This document shows positions 1 through 12,300 of a stretch of DNA of 64,000 bases, in pieces. The translations under genes and the position numbers were made by a program. The notes beneath the pieces are model-generated. The model saw only the letters and a program-made list of their open reading frames with translations, did not search any database and had not been told where the DNA came from. Source of the stretch: Pohlia nutans (Eukaryota > Streptophyta > Bryopsida > Bryales > Mniaceae); contig CM040096.1 of the NCBI GenBank assembly GCA_022496805.1, positions 9,797,501 through 9,861,500 on the forward strand, in the 5' to 3' direction. How positions within the stretch are numbered: position 1 is the first letter of the stretch; each line of letters begins with the position of its first letter.

Positions 1-2003
1 GTGTAAATGAAGAGGAAGACACCTTTCTTTACTAGTTTTCTGATTTCCTGTATCTGCATGCAGCGGCGAGGATTGCTTTTTCAGAAGGACCCCAATCACT
101 CCCAGTGGGTATTCTTATTCTTGGGTACACCCTCCAGGCCTCCACTGTAGGACATTCGGCGTACACGCACAAAGTGGTGCAGGGATAGCAACAAACTGAC
201 ACTCACAGAAAACATACCAGCGTATAAAGTTGATGCACCAGTAGAAAGTGTGGTTTTTGGGCACCAAGCAATCAAGCAATATAGTAGTGCTAGTCTAATA
301 AGAGCTTGATGCCCAAAGACACTATTTTATTTATTTTAAAATAATTTTTTTGAAACAAATCGGGTCAATTCATTGTTGCCCAAGGTCAGTATTGGCACTA
401 ACTTTGTGTCAACAATGGTCTTAAACACCAAATTTTAGCATTATTAGAGAAATTCATAAAGTAGCAAAAACTCTCATTTCTGGGCTTGTGTCAACAGTAA
501 AGACCCGACGAATCCCAAAAACAGAAACTGTGTTTTGATCTAAAAACAAATGAAGTATGAGATTTATTTTCGGAAACTGAAGTTAGGTGACTGAGTTTCA
601 TATGGAGATGGCACTGACACCGTGTGGACCGCATGGGAATTGCGTGAAGCTTGCTATTCCAAGCATGTGAAGGTCCAAGCTCACTATTCATGTAGTGGCC
701 CCTCAACTAAGCTCACTATTACCAAGCTATTTGAGGAAATATGAGGAATCTTCAATACTTTTTGCTTCTCTCCGCATGTTTGGATGGGGTATCAAAAGAA
801 GGATTGCTCACCCAATTACTTTGCAAATTTCTCTATTATTTGATGCCCAAAGGCGACCTTTTTACTACACTAAATTATTCATTTAGTGAGGGAGGTTTTA
901 TAGTGCGTGTGGAAAATTAGTGAAGGTGATACTAAATATCATTATGATGTAAAATTAATGTGATATGAAGATTTCAACCCTCACAAATTTTGAGATTTTG
1001 CAAAATAGTGTGTGCTTTGGGAATTAGTACCACACGCACTAAATGGGATAATCAGTGTACTGTTGATCAATTGAGACATATAATATTGGCATGAAAATTG
1101 ATTCATATGTGGAACCATAAGAATGACAGAGCACAATGAACTGGAGAATGGAGGTCGCCGCTACCTCTTCTAATTGATTGTAATCACTGTCCGGCATCTA
1201 AATTCAGCTATTAATATGAAAATGCTTGCATTCATACTAGAGTTTTCCGCAAACTCGATGCCATTTATAGCCTCAGTTTTATTGAAATTTTGGGAAACGT
1301 AAATTGAGTGAGGTTCATTAATTAGCAAAAAATAGAGCATGCGCCGGATGAGCCGGTGGTGGAGATATAATCATTGATTTGGATTTGGCAGAAGCATAAA
1401 GCTAATTCATAGGCGGAGTCAAAGCTTGGAGCTCCCTGAATTAACTAAAATTGGTTGGATCAAAAAAACTGAGGGTCTAAAGTTTTTGGGCATCGTTTTT
1501 GGAGCCTTGAAACTTCACACCTCTAGTTTTTTAAAAGCAACTAACATATTTACTTTTATTGGGTTCTCAACCATAGTTTTCACAAACTTTGATCCAGTCA
1601 CCCCTCTTTTACAGACTTTGCGGATAACTCTACTGTACCAAGAGTGTGCGATTGATACTCAAATGATGAACTTTGACACATCCAACAGGAAGATACTTGC
1701 CATTTGAAACCTAATTCAAATAGTCAACTTATGAAATTTGACTTATCCGGCAAGAAGATACTTAGCAAACCCTAATCCTAATGGTCAAGGAACAAGATGG
1801 TATCAGAATTGTGCGCATCGCTGCAGAGGAATGGAGATGTCTAAGCTTCATGCTCACTTTAGGCTTCGTTACCTTCATGAAAACCATTCAAAACAGCTGA
1901 AAGCTTTCCCTCCCCGGCCGTATATTCTGCAGAAAATCAGTTGACCCCAAGTACTGTGACTTCAAAGTGTATTCAATCATCTGCGCACTTATTGAATCGA
2001 CAA
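1..2003. other. Spacer upstream of the FLX-like gene, no supported gene
   Basis: AT-rich sequence in which the open frames are short, have no recognisable domain and show no splice-linked continuation. The only structure I can support is a small inverted-repeat element at 868-1057, listed separately. Confidence 0.6.
868..1057. mobile_element. Small MITE-like element with imperfect 21-bp inverted ends
   Basis: The left end begins CACTAAATTATTCATTTAGTG. The reverse complement of the right end reads CACTGATTATCCCATTTAGTG, so about 17 of 21 positions agree. TA flanks both ends. There is no coding capacity. The ATTTAGTG core resembles the ends of the element at 18896-19372. Family assignment is uncertain. 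Confidence 0.45.
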
Positions 2004-2243
2004 TTAACCCTTAAGCCTGTGTCTTTTCAGTAGTGTAGGAAAATTGGACCCCCTGCTGCAAATCATCTGTTTGTGTGAAATTAAATGACTTCTGTTTGAC
2101 ACGATCGACACTGTAGTATAGAACAAGAGCTTGAAAATGATGTATTGCAATCAGAAAACGAAGGTAAAATGAGAAAATGCCATCGTTGCGAAGTTCAGTG
2201 ATGCAGATGGCCATATTGGGCGTTTTAGACGCTTAGGAGTTAA
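2004..2243. mobile_element. TTAA-bounded inverted-repeat element (240 bp)
   Basis: The left end reads TTAACCCTTAAGCCTG and the right end, reverse-complemented, reads TTAACTCCTAAGCGTC. TTAA is present at both borders. It matches the dispersed family seen at 5096, 14188, 22856, 33027, 35273, 36282, 37025, 37831 and 58723. Non-coding and non-autonomous. TTAA target duplication is typical of the piggyBac superfamily; that link is inference. Confidence 0.6.
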
Positions 2244-2502
2244 GCTCTGAAAAGCAACCAACAAGGGTAAATTGATCTGATAACAAGGAGACCATGAAAT
2301 CACCAAAAGAATCATGCAGTCAACTATATACTTGGTCTACAAGATCAATTCCATCTTCTACAAGATGCTGTGCAATGTTGCGGCAGAGTGATCGAGCATG
2401 CATCGTTCCGTTCCCAGTGTTCAATCTACAATAACTTAACACCTATCTGATTGCGCAGAAATGAGGACAATCCATTCGTGAAGAGACGAGAGTGCCCAAA
2501 TC

Positions 2503-2529
2503 CTAAATCCTAAACCCTAACCCTAATTA
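2503..2529. repeat. Short telomere-like CCCTAAA tract
   Basis: Three to four degenerate copies of the plant telomere unit (TAAATCC, TAAACCC, TAACCC, TAATTAA) lie about 820 bp upstream of the FLX-like start codon. Such telo-boxes occur in plant promoters and 5' leaders of housekeeping genes, so this may be a regulatory element or a telomeric fragment. Confidence 0.6.
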
Positions 2530-2891
2530 ATACTGCATTGGTTGCCCACGTGATTATAATCCGTTTGGAACGACAAGTCCAAGCTCCGCGGTATGAATTG
2601 CCAACAGGCAGAGCCATTTGTTGCAGGGTTTTGTAAGAAATGAATCAGTGAATTAATTAATGGGGTTTGAAATTACCACTTCCAATTGTTACTTGGACAG
2701 AACTTGTCATGTGGTGCCTGCACTTGCATTCTTTCCCGAATGTATTGAAAGTTGGTTAATGGTTTTGGAAGCTGAAAACTGATCTTCATGCTTTGTGATC
2801 GGAGACTCGCTGCCATGACCTTCATGCTTTGTGATTGGAGATCCATCTTCATGCTGCCAATGCTACCTCCAATTCAAGTAACCAGCACTGA

Positions 2892-3032
2892 GGAAATCCA
2901 AAGTGTCTAGAGATGCACTTTGTCCAAATTCCATCGTCAAATTCCATAGTTCACAATGGAATCTGCCTATATTCATGGTTCATCTGTGGAATTTGACGAT
3001 GGAGTTTGGGACAAATTGCACTTTGGATTTCC
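2892..3032. repeat. Foldback hairpin in the FLX-like gene promoter or leader
   Basis: Left arm 2892-2950 and right arm 2984-3032 are inverted copies. They share GGAAATCCAAAGTG (14 bp) and CCATCGTCAAATTCCA (16 bp) exactly, with a roughly 33-nt loop and a ~10-nt insertion in the left arm. A MITE remnant or a MITE-derived small-RNA hairpin are both possible. Confidence 0.65.
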
Positions 3033-3345
3033 CCAGTGCAGCACTTTTGCCCCCTCCTATTCCAATGCAGAACATGTTGCTTGGTAAACTACTCTGAAAC
3101 TCACTAATGGTGAGACACGGTACCCGTTGGATGACAGTTACAAGATGAAGTATGGCTGCTGTGGTTAGGGTTCGGCTCTCTCTCTTGGAAGCCTCTTGCT
3201 CGTTTTCTTCAACCAATCGGTTGTTCATTAATCCCATGAGAGTTTCACTGCGGAGGACGACGACGACGACGGAGGATCTTATTTCTATTGTTGCCGACAG
3301 GAGAATTGACTGGAGGATTCAATAGGCCGGGATTGGAGTGATTCA

Positions 3346-6300
3346 ATGGGCAGTCGGAGCCGCATGCTGGCGCTGAGTTCGCGGTCCGCGTCGCAGAATG
3401 GGCGCCTGAGTCCTTACGGCCAGTCGATGCGAGGCTCCTCCATGGGCGGTGGTGGAAATCAAAGCATGAGCGGCGGTGGCGGAGGAGGAGGAGGAGGAGG
3501 AGGTGGGCCTAATTCGTTGCCCGCCGCCATTCTGGAGCAGAAGATCCAATCGCAGCACATGGAGATTCAGAGCCTGTTGACGGAGAATCAGCGTCTCGCT
3601 GCCACGCAGGTGGCGCTTCGCCAGGAGCTTGCCGCTGCACAGCAGGAAATGCAGCGCATGACCTCCATGGTTGCAGGTAATTTATTTGCAACATCAAGTC
3701 TCATGAATTGTGGTGTATACGTCGCAACATCTATGTGACGTAACCGCACCTACATACCTCAGTTTAAGCTCTTGAATAATGTGGAATTGAGGATTCATGG
3801 GTCTTCGGAAACGAAAATCAGTCGGAGTGAGTTATTCAGAGTCAAAATGTTTGGGTTGTAGACACCGACTCTGGTCCATTCTGAATGGACTATAGATCAG
3901 CAATAGAAGATCACAAATGAGAGCTAAGCAGTTCATTAACTGAACAAACGCATTCTCCAAAATCACTGTGGATTTGATCATGAATGGACAATTGTTCATG
4001 CATGAATAGAGTACGTCGTCACAAAATGCCATGTTATGTACTCGGTTATGTAACGTTTAGAATAGCTAAAGTCAACATAGCATGCAACGTGAATATTGTC
4101 ATCTGTGAAATGAGCATTTTTAGTGCACATGGTGATTTGAATCCCTTCTTTGTCCACCCATCCTTAGTTGTTGGTGTCAAAATACGAGACCTTATACTAA
4201 CAAACCAACTTTTTAAAACAAACTCAGGACTAATTTTACTTTGTTACTTGGTTCTCGACTTTGTGTATAGTGTCTACCCTCAAGAGGGGGAAGTAGTCCT
4301 GCACCACTGGTCCTTTGTCCAGTGGACATTGAACCATGGATGGGTCGAACAGACACTTTATTCACGCCGGCCTTCAAAGAGGACCGGAGTTCTTACTACT
4401 TGGTGTCAGAATACGGGCTCTTAGATGGCATTGATCAAGCGCCTTTCCTATGTTGTGGTACTTGCGGTTTTGTTCATGGAGGAATCTCTCTTTTTAACAC
4501 ACACTACATGTCAGATGTGTTCGCAACTCAACATGTGCAAGCTGTACATAACATGACAGATTTATTCTCAGGATTATCAACTGGGAATGTACCATTACAG
4601 AGTGTGCAATTAGAGGGAGGGTTGAGTGTACTTGAGTGTTAGTATCGAGATTCTTAATCCACTGAGTGGCTTGGCTTGAATGGCTGATGTATGTTTAGGC
4701 ATGCAATCCGAGAAAGACGCGCAGATAAGATCATTGATTGAGAAGGCTGCAAAACTGGAGTCGGAACTGCGATCTACTGAGACGGTTCGGCAGGAGCTTA
4801 TTCAAGCCCGAGCCGATTGTCAGAAGCTGCATCAGCATTCACAAGATCTGACACAACAAGTGCGGACCTCAACGCAGGAGCTCCAGCGTGCTCGTGCCGA
4901 GGTGCAACAAATCCCTCTTCTGCGTGCAGAGTTGGACTCTCTTCGATCCGAAATGCAGCGAGCCAGGTGCTTATTTGGCTGTCATCCCACTAGTAGAATT
5001 GATTTTGAGTCACTAAAGACATGTTCTAAGAGACATTTAGTCGTTAAAGACTTGTCACATTGGACAAGATTTCTACTAGGATCCCTTGTTGAAATTTAAC
5101 CCCTCAAGTACCAAGGATTAATGGTTTTAAAATGGTCATTATATTTTGGAAAAATATATTCAGATGGGGCCAAATTCTATCTCGCCAAAATCAGCGAAGA
5201 ACATTGCATGTGTTGCTCAAAAAATAAATTAAATTGAACTAAAGAAAGCTGCTATATGGCCTACTGAAAAAGTGCTAAGAAAACAGGAAGTCCAGTGTGG
5301 GACTCTTGGTCCTAAATTGGGGCCTTTTAGCAGGTCATATGAGGACTTTCTTAAATTTAATTTAATATATTTTTTCAACCAACACATGCAATGTTCTTCA
5401 CTGATTCTGGTGATATGAGATTTGGCCCCATCTGAATTATGTCTTGATCAAACAAATCGACCATTTTTAATCAATGAATGGTTGGTCCTTTAACCTCCAC
5501 GCGTATATTTTTTTATTATGAGTTATTGAGCCATGGAAGTGGAAGAGTTTGGTAAAATTCTTCATCAATGCCTTTAGATTTGTTGAGTTTGATTGTGTTG
5601 GGCCGATTCTCTCCAAACAGGAACATTTTCAATGAAATTAGACTGTTAAGACATCATAAAGAGATTGTTTTTTGATGAGGTCTTTCTATGGTCACAATGA
5701 TTATACAGAGGCCCCTTTATGTGTCTTGGGAAGACCTCGGTATGATCATAGGGAGACCTCAGTATGTTGTTTAAGAGTTCCTGAAACAGTCTAATTTTAC
5801 TGAAAACCCAGCTTCCATGAAGTTGTGACATATGCAGGTAAGCTAGTCAATTGTATTTGTGTTCCATGCATTAGTTTTTAGTTATTTCATTTGATGGTTG
5901 GAATGATCTCTCTCCTTTGATCTGCTTCAATCAGAACTGCTTTTGAAATTGAGAAGAAATCGAACGCCGAGCAGCAGGAGCAGAGACAGGCCATGGAACA
6001 GAATCTGGTGGCTATGGCCAGAGACTTGGAGAAGCTGCGGACAGAGGCGGCCAATGCTGAGAAGAGAGCTCGTGTGAATCCAGGTGATTGTTGTAGTTGT
6101 GAGGTTTTGTTATGAAGGGCGAGTTTAATTCCAAGAAAATAACATTATTGTTGTGGTCTCAACTTTCTGGGGTGGAATTTTTTCTGCAAGGAACAGGTGC
6201 TGCAGTGTACAATGGAGTTTACAACGGCACAGAGGCTGCTTATGTCCAATATGGAAATTCCAAGAGTGTGCGTTTACTGCTCATCATAATTTTTAAGAAG

Positions 6301-9300
6301 TTGTTTTCTGTGGTCCTCTGCCTCTTTACCTATTATCGGTAAGAAGGCAAACTTTTTGCAGTGGGCTTCGGCGTTGTATATACAATCTTGTTCACAGCCA
6401 GTGTCGTGCAGGAAGGTGGTCCAACAGCAAATGGTCTTCAACCTTCCTCCACTGCTCTGGAGAATGATTATGGAAAAGCTCTCACAGAAGCTGCAAAGGC
6501 TACAGCAGCGCAAGGTGTAAATAATGCTTATCATGGTTCCATAGGAACTCAGGATCCTTACAGGGCAGCTGGTGATGTCAGAGCGGCAGAGGAATGGGCC
6601 ACACATGAAGCACCTAACGGCAAACCCTTTTATCACAACCTTCTCACAGGCACCACACAGTGGGAGAAACCATCTGCCTTGGAGGCTCAAAATCACGCTC
6701 AGGTTCGCGCTGGTTTTGTTTTCTTACTACTACTAGAAATGAGCTTAACTCTGCAAGTTCTGAACCATGAGGTTTTAGGACCGCTTTACATGACGGGCCA
6801 AGGCCAATTTGGAGCTCTGACATGCTTGAATCCCTGATTGGTTGAATTCACTAAATCAACCCTAAGTGCTTTACATGAAGGAATCAAGGCCAGTTCCTGA
6901 AATTCGTATTCTAATGGGCTAAAATTATACTGTAATGCACTAAATACAAAATATGGCACGGCCCTAGGGAAGAGAATAGGGTTGAACAAAAATGGAAACC
7001 AAATTCACTTCCCTCAGGACATGTCAGAGCTTCCTCCCTTCTTGGCCTAAGCCAATATTTCCTGTGAATTGGCTTTAGATGTAATTGGCCTTGGCCTGTC
7101 ATGTAAAGCGGCCCTTAAGTTACCGCTTGTCATCACCTACAAAGCAATACAATTAGCAAGCAGTCTGTCTTGGTTGAGCACTATTGCACTGAAGTCCTAA
7201 GCTTTCATCATTTTTAGCATTATGTTGCACAAATTTTGGAAGTGTACTCATAATTTTGGAACATAACATTCAATAGCATGCACTGTCCCTGCCTTGGCTC
7301 TACAGTAGATGGTGTGGAATATTCCACACCCAAGAGTACTTCATCAGTAGCTAAGTGGACAGGTGGAGGCTCAAGGTGATGAGCAGAGTGCATGAAGGAA
7401 AGGCAGTGGGCATGAAAGCTGCTGAATGTTATGAAGTGTACACCATTTGTAGCATTATGTGCTACACTCAAACTTCTTTCGTCTTACCCAACTTTTTCAC
7501 TATGACATGGTTTGAACGTGTGAAAAATGTGCTACAGTCAATGATAGTGTGGCAAGTGTGCAGGATATTCTAGAATGTCTTTTTTGAGAATAAAGAGGTT
7601 TGAGTTTACACTTTTAACGGACCTGATGTACTGTACATCGTCCTTTATTGTGACTGGCAGGCGCATATGCAACCACAGGTCACGAATTCACAAGCCTTGC
7701 AGACAGCCGCTAACCAGATAATGGCGAGTCATGCTCTGACTACTCTCATGAACGGACAAGTTCAGCAAAATGCCATGGCACCTCATGTACCGCAACAGCA
7801 GCCCATCGGAGCAACTCTGATTGCTCAGCACGGCCAAGCTATGACTCAACTAGGTGTAAATGGAGCACAATTACCTCAAGGAGTTCCAGTTGGGCAGTAC
7901 CCTGCTGGTTACGTTGCTCAGCAGCAACCTGGAGTATATTTGTCACAACCAGGTGTCAAATATTCCTTGTTGTCCAACTTATATGTCAAACCGTTTGCTT
8001 TTTAAATTATTTTTAAAAAGTAAGTACTTCTCTCATTTACAAATAAGTACTTTTCTCATTACCGTGAATTTCTTAAGAAGAAAAAGTGAAGAAAATTCAT
8101 AAAATAAACTCACTTGTCATTATTATCAAGTGACAGATTTTGTGCATGCCAGACGATTCTTGAATTCCGACCGGGAGCTGCTTGGAATGAATTCTTACAG
8201 GGCTTAGAACTTGATTGTGTTCAGATGTAATGACATATCCGGGTGCCCAATTACAAATGCAGCAGCAACCTGGTTCGTATGTTCAACATCCTGGAATGGC
8301 GCAAGCACAAGCCGGGAAAATGCAACAAGCTGCGGCCTCGGCAGGTGTTCAGATGCAGGCTCCAGTAGCTGTTCAGGGAGGTCATGTTATAGCAGTTCCT
8401 GGACAAGCTCCACAGACTACAGCACCCGCTCCTATGCCCCACCTTGTCCATGGTCATCTTAGTTACCCAGGTGCTGGAGTGCTTCCACTTCAAGCCCCCA
8501 CACATCTAGCTAATGGTAACTATCACCACCATTTTACAGTCCCAATTGTCTCCCTTCCAATTTCAATCAAATTTCAAGCTGGTTATGAAACATTTTGGCA
8601 CCTATAAAATAAACAACATACTATCAAATTCTGACTACTATGACCATATTCGTTAATTTCAAAATTTTGAGACTTTTTGCCTATAATTTCAGCAACTATT
8701 TTGAGACAATTCATGCATTTTTTAGACTTTGTGATTATACATTATTCTTGGGTCAAGGATAACTTTCCCATATATAGTCAAAAAGTCAATTACAAATATA
8801 GGATCAATTACGAAATCAATGAAAAATATAAAATCAAGCATTAAATTGAGATTGTGAAAAGTCTCAATTTAACGAATATGGTCTAGTAGATTCTTGTAAT
8901 TCCAACTTTAGCAAAAAGTCCGAATTCCAATGAATCGTTCAACTTACCAACTTAATTTTTTTTCTTAACATTTTAAGTATTTCTGGTCTTGCTCAGGTGG
9001 TTATGCACCTGCAACTGCCCAGCAGCAGCAGCAACTTCAACAACACCAGCAACAAGCACAACTTCAACAACACCAGCAACAAGTACAACTGCAGCAACAG
9101 CAGCAGCAGCAACAAGTACAACTTCAGCAGCAGCAGCAACAACAATTACAACTTCAACAGCAGCAGCAGCAGCAGCAGCGTCAGGAGACACAGAATAATA
9201 CTCAGGCCTCTACACAGCCAGGGCAGACTCCTACTAGAGCACCTGGTCAATCAGCTCCTGCTCCAGCAGCTCAGACCCAGCAGTCACAAGCGCAAGGGAA

Positions 9301-12300
9301 TAATGGTGCCCAGGCAGGACCCCCTCCAAATGGTATGGAACTATCCTAAGATTCAACACCATTTCAGAGTTGTGATTGGACCACCCAAAAATACGTCATT
9401 TTTCATTAGATTTTCTCTCTGTTTTTCCACTGAAATAAGGTCAGCAACTCCACTTTGAATGATGTTAATGACTCCATCAATTCTCTGTCCGAACTGACTG
9501 TAGCGTTTGAGTGCATTTACTTTTTTTGTTTCACGATTGTTGAATTGTTGAATTGTTGAATTGTTTCATATGATCCAGGTGCAAAGCTTTTCGTATTTGG
9601 CATTCCTGAGGACATGGGGGACAAAAAGTTGGCCGACTTGTTCACCCCGTTTGGAACAGTTATATATTCCAAAGTTGGGGTGGAGAAAGAAACAGGACGG
9701 AATCGAACATACGGTATTCCCTTGTCTTTTACTTCCATGCACTTCTTAATTGACTATTCTTAAATGTCTCCTTGAAAGTTCTTTGGTGCATATCTCATTA
9801 ATGGTGGAGACTGATGTTTGTGGGGTATTTTATGCTAAGATTGTAATAAGACCTTAAAAATCAGGGGAAAAAAAAGTTAGTCACAATTCGAAACATTAGT
9901 AACAGTGGAATCTGGTTTCTCCCAAATTCGGTTTATAAAACTAGTAGGTTTCTTCTTCTTTTGCTTGTTTTTTTTGTCAGAAATTTTAGCCTAATTGGGT
10001 TACATAAATCACTCGAAAAAATATGTTGGACTTCCAGCTTGCTTAGATGCATATACCTCTCGATGTTTATACCTTGAGAATATAAGAGTTACCACAGTGA
10101 TCGCATCAAGGCCTCTACCAGCCTTTGGTAGCCGTTATAAACGAGGTTTTATTACTGTTGTAATGTATTGAGAATCTACGTAGTTTTCAGAATCAGAGCT
10201 TGTTTTGGTCTTTTGGCATGGCTGTGAAATTCAGCTGTGCACTGGATTTCAAATTTTTGATGGTCAGGCGTTAACCCTGTGAGCACACAAAGGGCCAAAT
10301 CAATTGGCCTTTGATGACTTTTCCCTTACTGTCAGGTGACTTTCATTCACTACAGTTGTCCTTCTCTATTATGACATGTTTGGGAAGCTCTAACTTCAAG
10401 GTGACAGGCATGGATTAGTCACAGAAATGACTTGTCACATGTGTATTGCTTGAAACAATAATATCGTCATATTATAGAGTGTCATAATATGGAGGGTAGA
10501 CTGTATCATGGATAGTCATAGGTCCTACCACTGTTTAATGAGCATGGTGATAAGCTTGTCCTTTCAGGATTAAATTATGAACATCTGCTTGGCCAAAAAA
10601 ACATTTAGAGCATATCTTAGAGAGCATGAAATCATTGGAGACCTAATCCTGACTCCTATATTGATCCTTGAATATGATCCTAAACCAGTTAACGCTCATT
10701 AGTTCATACGCTTGGTTGGACTTATTAGCAAATGGTGTAAGTATGATTTGGCTAAATGTCTATGCCCACTAATTTTTGAATGGAAATGGGTTGTCTATTA
10801 TCATTTATAGTGTTCTACAACCTTCCACTTTGAAATTGCATAAGAACTTCATGCATAGTGATAAAAATTTGGTCTCAATAGATTTGGATCTTTTACCCAA
10901 AGATCACTTCCTAGCTTTATACATCTCTCAAAACTCACAATCCTCTACATCATCAATTCCATAGGTTTCAAATAAAAATGTGCCATTTAATATTTTTAAA
11001 CATCTGAGGTGGTAATTAGGGTATCACATAGAAAGATTGGGGTTAACAAGGGTGGGTATTGAGATTATTACAAACATATTATCACTATATCATTCATGTA
11101 TCATAAGCTTACGAAAATATGTAATATAATTTTATAACAAACTAGGATAAGCATATGAATATACAAATTATATTTGGTTCTCATAAGATGACTATAAAAA
11201 CAATTATATATTTTTCACATTTTTGTCACAAATTTGTTTGTATTTTATCATTTTAAGACATCTCAAGGATCTATAATGTTTATAATTGAATTAATAAATT
11301 ATATTAATAATAATGCAATATCTTTAAATTTTAGTAAATTCTCAATGTTTTTGACTTTGATACATTCTTCTGTAATAGAATTCTATGAATTTTTTAATTG
11401 AAATCTTAAAAATAATGTGTATTCTAAAATCCTTTTGAAATCATTTTTTTAAATGATTAGTTTTCATTGAATCTTCATCAAATTTGAATTGAACGTTCTT
11501 TTGAATTTAAAAACAGAAACATATTCATATTGCAATGGAACTTAGAATTTTTTCTCTATTTCATGTAAGAAGGATAGAAAGTCCATTTTTTTAAGCATAT
11601 TGAAAAGACAAAGTAGAATATTTAAAAAATCTATTTTTATGAAGTTTAAATTTATTTTGATTTTAAGTGATATAAAAATATACATATATATAAAAAAATC
11701 AAAAATTAGAATTGTTAGACCATATGTGAAGTGCTACTTTGAAAACCAGCATAGATATAATTTTTAAGCATTTATATTATCCAAATTTATCTAAGTAAAA
11801 AATTGTTAACACAAAATTAGCCTCTAACAATTGTTGAAGCCACATGTGGTTGTAAAGCTTTTAATAAACTTATGTAAATTCTATTTTAGTTTTTTGTATA
11901 TGCACTAAAAAAATTAATTGCAATTTTTTAAATACAAAGCCAGAAGTATAAATTGTTTTCAAATCCAAGTTAGGATGCATTTTTTTATGAATTATTCTGA
12001 CCATAAAATATACAACAACAATTTGATTTTAGAGAATTTTAGGGGTTAATATGACGTTATAATTTCTATTCAAATTTGCTCAATAGAAAACATTTATATT
12101 ACGTCATTAAAATTGATTAATTCCTTAATATAGATTTTTTATTTTATTTTAATGATCTCTTTTAGTTGAAGAAAATTTTAATTGAATATTTATCATTTTC
12201 ATCAAATTCTCAAAATATGCTCTATAGCATTATTCTTTGTTAATATATTGTATTTGATTCAACAACTTTAATTTTGATCATCTTCATCTATTTTCCACTT

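Noticed and set aside
2503..2529. Chromosome end or internal telomere array
   Set aside because: Only three to four degenerate units; too short for a telomere.
4322..4642. 106-codon ORF in intron 1 of the fusion gene
   Set aside because: It overlaps another frame, has no domain, and the intron is closed by well-supported splice sites on both sides.
8973..9191. Ala/Val-rich ORF on the minus strand
   Set aside because: It is the antisense reading of the Gln (CAG/CAA) repeat in exon 8.
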